Made by a program: the position numbers and the translations under genes. A DNA stretch of 64,000 nucleotides, taken from contig CM056378.1 in the NCBI GenBank assembly GCA_029718625.1, positions 67,169,027-67,233,026 on the forward strand, read 5' to 3'. A model generated the notes under the pieces. It searched no databases. It was not told the DNA's origin and was given only the letters and a program-made list of their open reading frames with translations. The stretch is from Synaphobranchus kaupii. Taxonomy: Eukaryota; Chordata; Actinopteri; Anguilliformes; Synaphobranchidae. Below, piece by piece: positions 32,853 through 43,683 of this stretch (its first letter is position 1; each line of letters begins with the position of its first letter).

Positions 32853-34147
32853 GGCCACGTGAGTTCTCACTCGGGCCCCTGTCTCTCCTCCTCACACACG
32901 CAGGAAAAGCAACCACTGCCCATACCCGAAACTTCCCAAATTCCATAATTGGTTGAACCCAAGTTTGTTTTAGATTATGATTGATCACCTGATGTAATTA
33001 GGTTAGTTTACGAGTTTGTGCCAGACGAAGATGCTAAAATGGAGAATAAAAAAAGAAAAGGAGGAGCAGAAAAGGCTAGGATAAAAAAAAGAAAGGCAAT
33101 GGAAGAAGAAGCGGCCAAATGTGCCAAATTAACCGACATATTTCGAACACAAACACAAACGCAGCTGATGATGAGAAAGGTAGCGTATAGTGTTAAGATG
33201 TCATAGGCGTGTAAATCACAATATCATTGCATGCCAACCACAATAAAAGTTTATTGTCAAGGAAATTTAAAGCATGATGTAACGTTAGCTATCTAGCAAA
33301 GGTTAACAACCAAATGAAGTTAGTTTAACTTGATAACTTACTGGAGATTTTAATGTTACATTCAGAGAGCTAACGTTAGTTAATCGTCATGAATGGACGT
33401 TTTATATCTTTCTGGCCATTGTCACGAACGTGAACATCTGCCAAGTTAAGAGTGTTATTTACTAAATTAGAAAAACGATGACTAAAACAGCAATTAAAGG
33501 GCTTATGATAACGGTCACTTCTTAGCGTTCAAAAACAATAGTTGCAGCAGTTTTTATTAATAGTCAGTGTTAACATTATTCCAGTGAGTCATATATATTG
33601 TACGTGATTCAATAACGATTTTATATTGAGTACCCCAGAAAAATATGGCTTTATTACTTTCCCAGACATTAAATGCCTAAAGTTAGGACAATATGCTTTA
33701 TTTGCACAGCATTAGCCTGCTTATTGAAGTTGTACATTAGTATTAGGCGATGAAAGGTATTATTCTTAATTATTATTATTATTATGTTTTAAGTGACAGA
33801 GCAGAGTCTGCTGTTAGGCAAAGTCATTGATGAGGTAGTGCCAGGACCAAGCCATGAGCCCAGAAGGATCCCTGCTGTGGACAGCACAGGTAGAGCTGTA
33901 CCACAGTGTGTGCAAAAGTCCAGACAATTCGTTCTAATATCCCCACTATACATACCTATTTTACTAGTTATCTCTTGTATACGTATCTTATAATTGTTCT
34001 ATATTTTAAAGAATGTATCATAAAAAGGCCATCAAAAGAGCAAAAATTGTCTTTTTCATTGTGGAACACACCCACTCCACCGGTCTGAAGTGGGCTGCTC
34101 TGAGACATGAAACTCCCGGGCTGAAAATGAGTCCCACTCCGGCCCTG
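32853..34147 (+). mobile_element. Internally deleted hAT element (ZMYM1-like transposase family)
   Basis: The right end reads GGACTCATTTTCAGCCCGGG in mirror image, finishing CCGGCCCTG at 34147, an end style I associate with hAT elements. A similar but diverged start, CAGTGTGGGCCACGTGAGTT, lies at about 32853. Inside are two transposase-type exons. I could not establish an 8-bp duplication, so the left border is tentative. Confidence 0.5.
33034..33889 (+). pseudogene. First two exons of a hAT (ZMYM1-like) transposase
   Basis: Exon 1 (to 33179) encodes a lysine-rich stretch KKRKGGAEKARIKKRKAM followed by CAKLTDIF, and ends AG|gtagcg. Exon 2 (33794-33889) follows ...ttaag and encodes LLLGKVIDEVVPGPSHEP, ending CAG|gtagag. 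This is the usual 5' end of hAT transposases annotated as zinc-finger MYM-type 1-like. The TTF/BED finger and DDE regions are missing, so no function remains. Confidence 0.55.
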
Positions 34148-34148
34148 C

Positions 34149-34376
34149 CGGCTTGGCAGCAAATTCATCTTACCTAACCTAACACTGCTGGCTCCGTAGC
34201 GGCCCGCTCAGCAGCAAATTTGTCTTACCTAACTGCTGGCTCTATAGCGGTCCGCACAGCAGCAAATTGGTCTTACCTAACTGCTGTCTCCGTAGCGGCC
34301 CGCTCAGCAGCAAATTCATCTTACCTAACTGCTGGCTCTATAGCGGCCTGCTCAGCAGCAAATTTGTCTTACCTAA
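34149..34376. repeat. 48-bp tandem repeat, about four and a half copies
   Basis: Full units begin at 34185, 34233, 34281 and 34329 (CTGCTGGCTCCGTAGCGGCC...), exactly 48 bp apart, with a partial unit from 34149. Because 48 is a multiple of three, it gives a repetitive open frame (34220 onward) that is not a real gene. The first 19 bases of the unit also occur once at about 32699, beside the start of the SGNH-type ORF1. Confidence 0.85.
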
Positions 34377-34559
34377 AGTTAGTTTGTAGCCTCATATGTT
34401 TTGTTTTTAAGAAAATTTGTATCTATCACAGACTTGCCAGCACAATACGATCCACCACCAAACTTCTACAGCACAGCTCAACTCACACACCAAATCGGAA
34501 ACAGGAAACGGGGAAAAAAAAAAAAAACGAGAGGTCCATGAAATTCAAAGACCATCTGG

Positions 34560-35205
34560 ACCATGGATCCTACAAATATAAATGACATATTTAGGGACTA
34601 TTATGAATATCTATAAACAGTAAATATACCCCCCTACTAGTCAACAGGATCAAACAGTCTTCTTGCATGGACTGGAGATCCCCTCTTTGTCAGAGGAGGC
34701 CAAAAGATCACCCAATTGAAATATCTGAGCTAGCAGATGCCATTTCTAAAATGAACAGTGGGAAAGTAGCTGGCCCTGACGGGTTGCCAATAGATGTTTA
34801 TAAAATCTTTAAGGGAAAGCTACTCACTCCACTTATGGACATGATGAATGAGGCCTATGACAAGGGTTATCTACCCTATTCTCGACAATCGGCCCTGATT
34901 ACCCTCATTCTTAAGCCTGGAAAACACCCAACAAAATGTGAGTCGTACAGGCCAATCTCACTCCTGAATTCTGACATAAGGATTATAGCTAAGGTCTAAT
35001 AGTTAATATTAGGAGGGTGCTTGACATCTTGCACAATAAAAGCGAGGCACCTGACACAGCATTCCTGACCCTAGATGCAGAAAAGACCTTTGATTGGGTT
35101 GAGTGGCGATACCTCCTAGAAGTTCTTTCTCATTTCGGTCTTGAATCTTATTTCCACAATTGGATTAGTATATTATATACTAGGGACTTTAAGCGGCAAT
35201 GGAAA
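34560..35205 (+). pseudogene. L1-like ORF2 fragment, plus strand
   Basis: Two frames carry L1-type RT blocks: LADAISKMNSGKVAGPDGLP and CESYRPISLLNSDIRIIAKV (34667-34999), then LDILHNKSEAPDTAFLTLD and EKTFDWVEWRYL (35017-35208). A segment before the first frame (NINDIFRDYYE near 34577) also fits after a frameshift. RT blocks 4 and 5 are absent. It is in the opposite orientation to the Tx1/L1-like element on the left. Confidence 0.75.
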
Positions 35206-35789
35206 TAAATTTGTGTTTACACTGAAGCCACAGAAATCAAATCACTAAGCATCAACTCTCCCGAATCAACAACGGGAGTGTTCAACAATCTTATTGTAAG
35301 TCATTAGCTCCAAAAAAATGCTGTTTAAAAGGGCCAGAGAGGAGTTAGGCTACTGTAGGCCTATGCTTTCGATGATGAATTAATTTCAGAAGAGGAGTTT
35401 TTATTGTTAAGCTAGCCTCTATGACGTGAACAAGTCTGACAACTTAGATTTACCTTACAACCAGTAGTCACGTTTCGTTTTTGATGACATGAAAAACGAT
35501 GAGTGTCTTACCGAGTTTCGTGTGAGAAAATGTTCTTGAGATTCCTGTCAAGTTGACCTGTGAACAGAGAAGTGTCATGGGAGGAATGAAGGTGCTTCAG
35601 GAGTATGCTCCTGAAGAGGGTAACATACCCCTGCCGGTACAATGATATGATGCAGAGATTTGGTCAGCAACCTGTCCTGAGCAGGTGACATGACTTGGAA
35701 TTTTTTTTTTTAAATCGAATAAATTAAATTAAAGTGTCTTTGAAAAAATGCTCTGAAATCGTTGAAAGTATAAGCGTCATTATCTATTA
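35206..35789. other. Unassigned spacer
   Basis: No domain, repeat boundary or splice-supported exon was recognised. Confidence 0.4.
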
Positions 35790-36060
35790 AACTTTATTTG
35801 TATAGCGCTTTTTACAGAGAACTGTCACAAAGACACTGCACAGAGAAACAGAAGGAAAATTGAGAGAAAAACCTGGCCTTAACCCAGAACCAGCAAAATG
35901 AGGTACAAACTGCCCAATGGGAAGAAAAACACTGAACAGTGGTGAGAAAAAAACTCCCCAATCGGAAGAACCTGGCTAGAGAGGGGGTGCCCATCCTTCG
36001 CTGGCCGGCCCAGTTTAAACTAAGGGTGCAATGGATGGTAATAGACTGTAATGAGGGATC
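35790..36060. repeat. Dispersed teleost repeat (TTTATTTGTATAGCGC type)
   Basis: The phrase ACTTTATTTGTATAGCGCTT followed by CAAAGACACTGCACAGAG, AAAAAACTCCCCAATCGGAAG and GGGGGTGCCCATCCTTC is a repeat seen widely in teleost genomes. I cannot name its family. The 60-codon minus frame over it is not a gene. Confidence 0.6.
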
Positions 36061-36108
36061 TAATCAAACTAGCTGGTAAGTAGAAAGTCCAATGAAAAGG
36101 ATGCAAAA

Positions 36109-36549
36109 TGTTCAATTCCAAGGGGCAGGGTGATGCATCTGGGACTCCGGTTGGGTCAAGGCAGGGGCATAAACCAGGGGAGGGACAGGATTGATTGGAG
36201 CTCCCGGCTTAAAGCCAAAGAAAAGCGACCCAGAAAAGTGGGCGAAAGGCTCACAGATTTGAGCAGTAATTAGAGAAAGAAAAAAGGAAATTCCTCTAGC
36301 TCAATAAACTATCTAAGAGCTAAAATAAAGAGGCAAACGGAAACGAGGCGAAACCGAGGTTTCAAACAGAGACAGGGAAAAGAAAACCAAGGAAAGAACT
36401 AAGTGTGAAAGGAAAAAAGAAACTTCTCACAAAGAAACTCCCAAACACACTAAGGCAAGTCCCACATATACCTTCAGCAATTAGCCGAAAGGACAAGTAG
36501 TCACCTGAATTCCTATACCTGCGTTATACCTGGCATGGCAAGAATGACA
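36109..36549 (-). mobile_element. 3' LTR of a Gypsy-type element (minus strand), left border tentative
   Basis: On the minus strand the LTR would start TGTCATTCTTGCCATGCC at 36549. That start is shared in style with the other TGTCATGG LTRs here, and a Gypsy chromodomain lies directly upstream on the same strand (37680-37420). The left end is placed at 36109 because TG there gives TG...CA ends and is preceded by CAAAA. That match is weak, because the sequence beside the right edge is internal element DNA. Purine-rich sequence fills the LTR. Confidence 0.45.
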
Positions 36550-36583
36550 CAAAAGCCCACAGCAAGGGAGTTGCGGTGCTTAA

Positions 36584-37401
36584 GGGCCTATCAACAGTAA
36601 AGAAATGCATGCAAATTTCCCATAGACTTCAATGTAAAATGGTGCTACAGCAAAAAAAATGGAACTCTGTCATGCTTTAATGGATTTTCATGAAACTTCA
36701 TCAGGTGGTACATCAGTAAATTCCGCATTGAACCATAGAGTGAATTTTGATTAATCTGTTGCCATGGCAACGGCCGCAGCCAATAAAAAAAATGGCTCTA
36801 TGGTTTAATGGAACATATATCATAGAGTATCTGTGCAGAATTTGGTGCAATTCTGATGTTCAGTTATGGAGATCCATTCGTTTTGCTGCGGCAGGTTATG
36901 CAAATTTGACATTATGAGAAAACGGCCTTTAAAGTTACACATAATAATTCACATGACAACCATTTGATAAGTGTTATGCACTACTCAATTGTTATAATTC
37001 CATTTCCTTGTAATAATATGACAATGATACATGTATGAGTCTTGTACATGTAGTCATTTGCAATAAATGTTTGTTTAAATTAGTCATCTGGAGGTTGTTC
37101 TGGTAACATTAAATGATCGAGAAATAAAGATCGAAATTGATATTAGGTAAAAAAAAAAAATATATATATATATTTAAAAATCATCTGTACATGTATACAG
37201 TAGAGGTAATTTCTTGCATGTAAATTGCATTCAAAATAGACAGAATTATGCAATTCAATAGACAGAATTACACAATTTCAATTATGAAAATTATATAATG
37301 AAATATGTTTGGGGGGGGGGGGGGGAATTACCTCCAACCACGATACAATGCATTGAAGTCTATGGGAAATTTGCATGCATTTCTTTACTATTGATGGGCC
37401 C
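36584..37401. mobile_element. TTAA-type MITE (818 bp)
   Basis: Terminal inverted repeats of about 55 bp begin GGGCCTATCAACAGTAAAG at the left and mirror at the right. TTAA flanks both sides (36580-36583, 37402-37405), as for piggyBac- or Kolobok-type elements. The interior has a (TA)n tract near 37160 and a run of 15 or so G near 37311-37325. It separates the Gypsy chromodomain from its 3' LTR. Confidence 0.85.
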
Positions 37402-37419
37402 TTAAATAGTCGATGCGCA

Positions 37420-37680
37420 CCTGCAACTTGTAACCAATAATAGGCCCCGGAGAGGAAGAAAACAAGTCAGGAGCACCCCCACATGTCTCGTGGCCCCCCC
37501 ACTAAGGAGCAGCCCCAGATGATCCTTCAGCACCGCGCCTGCGAAAATCAGCTATAAGCTCGGGATCTAAAATGTTCCTAGACGGAACCAGCAGCGCTCC
37601 TCCAGACCATAGCCTTCCCAGTCTACAAGGTATTGCTTCCCTCTGCCCACACGTCTCTCAGCTAGAATGCGCCACACAGT
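37420..37680 (-). pseudogene. Gypsy integrase C-terminal chromodomain fragment
   Basis: The minus strand reads [25 protein letters not shown] and, after a frameshift, [14 protein letters not shown]. This is the chromodomain at the end of Ty3/Gypsy chromovirus-type integrases, which guides insertion toward chromatin marks. The rest of pol is absent; a LINE 3' end abuts it at about 37680. Together with the LTR at 36549 it is the 3' part of one Gypsy copy. Confidence 0.7.
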
Positions 37681-39970
37681 ATAGATAGATAGATAGATTA
37701 TTGTCCTCAAAGAGGAAATTAATTTCCACAGCCAGTGTGAATAACATACAAAAATAACACATTCATAATTTACATAACATAGTACAAAAAAAAAAAAAAA
37801 CATGAAGTTAAAGAGTAACACATATGCAGGTAACATACACATATACATACCCGGGGGGGCCACACATCAGATATCAGATGGGGCAGGAGTCCAGGGTGGG
37901 AGGTATTTACAGGGGGGATTTGTTGAGAAGGGCTATTGCAGTGGGGACAAAACATTTAATGAATTTGGCTTTTCTGTATTTGGGGGTTCTATATCTACGG
38001 CCAGAGGGGAGAAGTGTGAAGTGGGAATGGAGTGGGTGATCTGGGTCCTATGCTATTGTGTTTGATAGCTGTGGTGACAAGGTTGGATAGGTTGGGAGTG
38101 GGAAGACCAATTATCTTTGATGATGTTTGTGTGATTTTGAGGAGTTTGTTTTTGTTTTCGAAAAAACAGATGGTACCATATAGGAGGAGGGGTTCGATGA
38201 TGCTACGATATAGGAGGAGAAGATGGGGTTTGACAGACAGTTTTTTTAAGTTTGTGGATGGCTGAGAGTCTTTGTTGGCAGCGTTTCTGAGTGTCTGTGA
38301 TGTGTAGTTTGAAATTGAGGTTATTGTCCAGAGTGATGCCCAGATATTTGATAGCCTCCACTGTTTCGACTGTCTCTCCACATATGATGGTGGGGCTGTG
38401 AGTGGGGCTGAGGGTGTGGTCGGGAGTAGTAGTGGAGGGTTTGAAAAAACAGTTTGTTTGTTTTGGCAACATTGAGCTGGAGGAAGTTATTGTTACACCA
38501 GGTAGAGAAGTGAGATATGGACTGTTGGTAGGCAGTAGGCCTGGTAAATTAATATTCGATATTCGAATATGAAAAAAAAAGCTACATTCGAATATAAAAA
38601 AATACTATTCGATTATTGGGCGTGGCTTCCGCTCAGTGTACAAAATATATATTTTTATTGGATCAGAGAAGTGCGCGCTGCCCTCTTCCGCTGTGTGTGT
38701 CCCTTACTGGCCTATGTAGTGAGCGAGCGAGTCACGTGTCATACAAGCCCGCTACAACACTTTGAACATGGCTGAAAAGGACCAGGCACAACACAAACCG
38801 GAGATTGTAAAAATTGTAAAAAAAATAAAAATGACGTTCGAATCTGAAAATTAACATTCGAAAAAAATAATAAAATGCAGCGTCTCTTTATCGCAGATAA
38901 AAGTGTCTGTCTTCCATTCAACTTGGGTTGTGTTAAACCAAAAATAAATTTCTCATTTTAGCATCTCCTCTGTACGGGTCATTGCTATGCTTGTACTGGA
39001 TGGACACAGCACTTTCATTTAATAGCAGATTGAAAATCAAATGTATAGGCATATTCGTCGAGCTGAAAAGAGCCAATAATTCAATAGCAGCAGCATGGCA
39101 GAGAGTTTTGGAAACCAGCTCAGCCGCGGAGAGAGTGATTAGCACTCCGAGCAATCTAAAAAGCCCCGTTTGGAAGTACTTCGGTTTTTGGTCAGTGAAT
39201 GGCAAAATTGTGGAACCTCGAGACAAAGTTGTATGCAAGCTTTGTAAGCTACGTTAAACGTTAAAACTATGCTACGTTAAACGTTAAAACTATGCTGATC
39301 TCAGTTCCCTCTCCAAAAGGTCAAAGATGGTACTTTTCTGTTTTTAATAGCACTTTATTGTAAATGATCCCTCAGGATCAATTCTTTTTAGTAACATTTC
39401 TCGAAATTGTGTGCCTTAATTTTATTCAAACAAAAGCATTATAAAAGTGTGTATGTAGATTTTAAAAGCCATCTCGAATGTTAACGTTTTTTTTTTTTAA
39501 ACTTGACTGCGTTCATGTTTATGCTGAAATTAAATGTACCTATACTAGTTATGCGTCTCGTTGTATTGGTTTGTCCTCTTGTGAACCTAACGCGCAATAA
39601 CACAGCCCGAAAGTTGGTCAAATTGTAACATTTTAAAATTGTAATGGATATTCGAATATATTCGAACTTATGTGTTTTTTCAGAAGGAATATTCGAATGT
39701 GATTTTTGGCCAATGTTGACAGCCCTAGTAGGCAGAGAGTGAATTATTGTCATTGAGGACTGCGAGGACGGCAGTGTCGTCTGAGTATTTAAAGTATATG
39801 GTGACAGGGCTTTGATGAGCTTTGACAGTAATTTGTGTACAGTGTGTAGAGAAATGGGCTAAGCACACAGCCTTGGGGTGCTCCAGTGTTGATGATGGTG
39901 GTGGGTGAGAGTGAGTTATTTACCTTTCGTGAGCTGAGAATTAGAAGGTTCAATCTGACATTTTTTATCA
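37681..39970 (-). mobile_element. Rex1/L2-like LINE, minus strand, split by a hAT element
   Basis: The 3' end at about 37681 carries ATAGATAGATAGATAGATTA followed by a TTGTCCTCAAAGAGGAAATT segment. The minus-strand coding pieces are TGAPQGCVLSPFLYTLYT (RT block 4, frame 40028-39789), VEAIKYLGITLDNNLNFKLHI (38472-38203) and SIIEPLLLYGTICFF (38381-37995). The YxDD block would fall where the hAT element sits and the adjoining sequence is decayed. Frameshifts are present throughout. Confidence 0.7.
38536..39727 (+). mobile_element. Deleted hAT element with BED-finger exon (1,192 bp)
   Basis: The ends are TAGGCCTGGTAAATT and the mirrored TTGACAGCCCTA. They are flanked by a perfect 8-bp duplication GTAGGCAG at 38528-38535 and 39728-39735. 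Subterminal ATTCGAATA motifs occur near both ends. Inside, 39147-39255 encodes SPVWKYFGFWSVNGKIVE and VVCKLCKLR, the first half of a BED-type zinc finger (aromatic residues, then CxxC) as in ZBED-like hAT transposases. The catalytic domain is gone. Confidence 0.8.
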
Positions 39971-39999
39971 AAAATGGGTTAATTACATGAAAGTAATCT

Positions 40000-40179
40000 T
40001 TAAAGGGATAGTTCGGGATTTTGGACATAATGTCTCAATTATGATTTTCCCATGATGTAGTTGATTGATGGAAACCATTTTCAGATAATTCCATGCTGTC
40101 CCTTCTTTTGGACATACACACATTGCTAATGCTAGCGCAAATCTAACTGGTAACTGGTAGCATCCACTACCAAACGCAC
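40000..40179 (+). repeat. TTTAAAGGG-type MITE end
   Basis: TTAA (40000-40003) is followed by AGGGATAGTTCGGGATTTTG, closely similar to the TTAAAGGGTAAGTTCGCTATTTTGG terminus at 52750. Only this end is evident before a second TTAA-bounded element starts at 40180. Confidence 0.5.
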
Positions 40180-40197
40180 TTAAGGGGGAACTGAAAC

Positions 40198-42633
40198 GTA
40201 ATATGAAATGAAGGTGATAGGGTGGATGCCTTTTCAGTCTAATACATATTCCAGTTCTCAAATCTGACGAAACGGTAATAATGGAGAAAACGTTAAGAAT
40301 AGTTTATCGTTTTGCCGTTAGGCAAACGTCACTGGCATGATACGTCTAGCGTTCGAGCACCTATTACCGACCGGGTTCGCGGAACAACAGCAAAACGTAA
40401 ACTTATTTGCAACCGTAAATAAAAATGGGATAAATATCGGTAACACCCCGGACATCCGCCCGTTGCAGCATTAGCTCCTAGAGGACGTGTAGCCTACCGA
40501 TCACCCCTCGCGATTAGTGCCGTGTTCTTTATTTTTCTCACATTTTCTCTCTATGGTATTTTATCTTCTCAAAAATAGGTCAATAATCCCATGTACTCTC
40601 CAATATATTTTGTAAGACAACATCTTCTCCTGTGCCTTGTGGAAACACCGGAAGCTGACTACAGCATACATGACAAAAAATCTTTATGACAACACTCAGC
40701 CCATTGTTTCTTCTCAAACGTCTTAATTAAATGGGTTGACCAATTAATAGACGCGTTAAAAATACATTGAAAAGTAATTCAATCATTGCATTTCAGCATT
40801 ATAATGCAGGTAGCATGATCATTATAATGGAACTTAAGATCATGTTGTACCTAGAAACGCCTTTCCACAAAAACGGCAGCATTCATACTCACTCAAGAAA
40901 ATGTCTCGTATTAAAAATGATCACACAATAGCCTGCATATCTTGCATTATTTCAAAATATTATTTTCTTAACAAAACATAATCTAGTCCTTTTTAAAAAG
41001 GTGCATTCGTGTTTGTACCATTAATGTCAAACAGTTAAACAATTAATATCCCCTATCACCGTGAATGGAGGTTAGTCAAGGCTACGTTGTGTTATGGCCT
41101 GCATTGCCAATTTCACCAGGAGAGGGCACCATTTACCAAAATATAACAGTAGTACTTGCATAGCTATGCCTTTACTCCTCAGAAGAGTAGGTTATCTATA
41201 TTTTGTGACATTAGATGCAAACCACGCCTTGTGTAGCCTACACTCCTTAACTGGATAGTTATTTGCCCCCCCCTAATCAAATGAGTTATCAGAGCAAACG
41301 TTAAAAGGTGTGTGATAAACACAATAAAAAGTAATTTGTTCATAAACACATAAATCACATCTTGTCATTATGATGGTGGTTGGTTATGAAGTTATTTGCT
41401 GGAACATTTGACGCATGAAAACATTTAATATTTAAATATAAAATATATCTTATTTTAAAACTGTACAAGTCAGGACATCGATGTCTTCAATGGAGAAAGA
41501 TCCAAAACGGTCATACTGCATTGCCCCACCCTGTAGAAATTTTTTTTTTAAAGAAAAGGCAGGCTGATCGCCCCATACAGTTTCACCGGTTTAGCCCACC
41601 TAATCAACGTTAGCTAACACGTGCTGAATTCAGACTTGTCCTAAAAAAATTATGCTTGATAGCCTACTACTTACATGATCTCCCATGTCAACTCACAGCC
41701 CTCCCCAAGTTCTGCATGTCGTAAAAACAGTATTTTGTCCCGGTCCCATTACGATTTATTGAAAAAATCAGACAGGGCCAGCAGTAACGTTGACACTTGT
41801 TAGCCAAACGACTCCCTGTTAGCCAGCCCACTCAATCGTAACAATTGAAACACCCTTCCCTTGGCAAGTTTAGCCGGATCGAACGAGAGCTTAGGTCTTC
41901 CTTCACATTTCACTTGGGTCTGACTCTTCTCTACAAAAGTTGTGAAGGAATTTTCTGTTTTACAATATGTGTGTATTAACATAGAGACAATCACATGATT
42001 ATCATTAAGCATTTAATATAATAGATCAATTATATATTGAGTTAAGTAATTAAACAATGTATTCTCTGTGAACACTGAGTAGGCTGTGGTTCACTCCCTC
42101 TGTGTCTCTCCTTCACAATCTGCAGAGACAGTCTGTGAGATGGATGTTTTCGTTGTTTGAAGGTTAGAGGTTATTGAAAGACAAAACACCAAGAAATGGA
42201 TACCCTTGTCTCTGTATGTTTAGAAACCGCCCCTTGTGGCAAATCAGTAAAGCAATGATAGATTGTGTATATATCTCCTCTGTATGCTGTTTTTCAAGTC
42301 AGAGAGATTCTGATGAGACTCTCTCTCATTCTGAGTTTATCTCAAATAAACTGAAATTCTTTTTCTTATTCTATTACATCGTTTCGTTGTGGTTCTGTTT
42401 GGACAGACTTGCTCACTGTGGGTTGAAAGGGAAAAATCCACGACAAAGTCATGCATTCAAACACCAACCCGTCTTGAAGACGATCAACAATGTCTCCCAT
42501 TTCGTCCATGTTAATTACAGTGGCACTCGCCATGACCGCTGAATGAAATGCTTAATTTGCTAAGATACCAAAAAAAGCAAAGTGAAAAATGCTAAATATA
42601 TGACACAATTCACTCCACACTTGCTCTGAACTC
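40198..42633. other. Left interior of the TTAA-bounded segment, unassigned
   Basis: No gene is supported. Many small AT-rich words and short frames occur. A 55-codon minus-strand frame at 42370-42534 begins MASATVINMDEMGDIVDRL, but I do not recognise a family. An AATAAA near 42344 sits in sequence that could be an old LTR, without usable ends. Confidence 0.35.
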
Positions 42634-43655
42634 TAGACAGGGTTGACCCAAAATACAAATATTTGTTTCTAATCAGGGCTTTTGCCATTGTTGATGGTAT
42701 CTTAACCCGATCCAGTAAGGGCTTGCGTATTACTTTTAAGTAGAAGTGAAACAGTGAACAGTTAATACTGTGAGATTTCTTAACTTTTGCAATAAAAAGG
42801 TGTTTCTTAATGTGAAAACAACATTAAAAGAAGCATAGCATTTGCACAATAGTTTTGCCAAACATTAACTTAGCCATTGGTACCAAGCTGGAATTGAACA
42901 GAAATGTGAAGGCCAAATAAGACTTTTGTGTTGCAGTATCAGATTGTTTTGGCTTACTGACTTCATAATTCAAACAGTTAACTGGTAATATTGTGAAATT
43001 TCTTAGCCTTTGCAATAAAAATAACTTGTTTTATGTTAAAAGAACATTCTTAGCATGACATGCACATTGTGTGCCTCAAAAAAAATGTTCGGAACAGGTG
43101 GGGCTCGGACCACCAACCTACTACATGGCAGTCCAATGCCTTAACCACTAAGCTACAGGAACTTTCACAGTTGGTATGGTAGGTAGACGGGCTGTTAAGC
43201 ATAGATAGTGTACTTGGCGGATGGCGTACCTGCCATCCCAACATTTCTATTTCTATAGCGCCACCACATGGATTGATTGGGTTAAAACTCTTGATCTAAC
43301 TCTCAATGTACCCACCAAGTTTCAGAACTTTATATCAAACGGTTTTAGAAGTACTAGCATTTATGTGATAAGCCACGCCCAATGCAAAATTCATTGGCTT
43401 CTCATTCGGATAATCTTTGACATAGGCCTTAGTAAAGAAATGCATGTATGTACGGATGCGGGTTGAGTCCATCGAACAGGTTTGGTGCAAATTGGTCTAA
43501 TTCTGTAGGAGGAGTAGCATTTTAAGTGTTTTACAATAATTAGCGGAAAATCGAAGATGGCAGACTTCATGGTTTCTTGAGGCAAGTTTGGGCATGAGGA
43601 GTTGGGCATTTTGTGACTGAAGATCAAACGGGGCGTCGGCAGTGGGCGTGTCAAT
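42634..43655. repeat. Left arm of a ~1-kb inverted repeat
   Basis: It matches 45620-46715 in reverse orientation: outer edges CTCTAGACAGGGTTGACCC versus GGGTCAACCCTGTCTAGAG, inner edges around TTGACACGCCCACTGCCGAC. The left arm lacks about 50 bp present in the right (near 42895). A tRNA-like segment in reverse orientation (B-box complement near 43100, A-box complement near 43140) lies within it. Confidence 0.85.
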
Positions 43656-43683
43656 GATCTTTTGTGAATTTTTTAATATTTTT

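Noticed and set aside
34220..34585. 121-codon frame with a repeated SYLTAGSIAA-like unit
   Set aside because: It is the translation of the 48-bp tandem repeat, which stays in phase because 48 is divisible by three. No start context or family supports a gene.
36104..36554. CAAAA on both sides of 36109-36549 as proof of a solo LTR
   Set aside because: A Gypsy chromodomain lies on the internal side on the same strand, so the right-hand CAAAA is probably internal element sequence and the match coincidental in A-rich DNA.
42370..42534. 55-codon minus frame beginning MASATVINMDEMGDIV
   Set aside because: No family recognised, no splice partner found, and it lies in repeat-rich DNA. It could be a first exon but cannot be supported.
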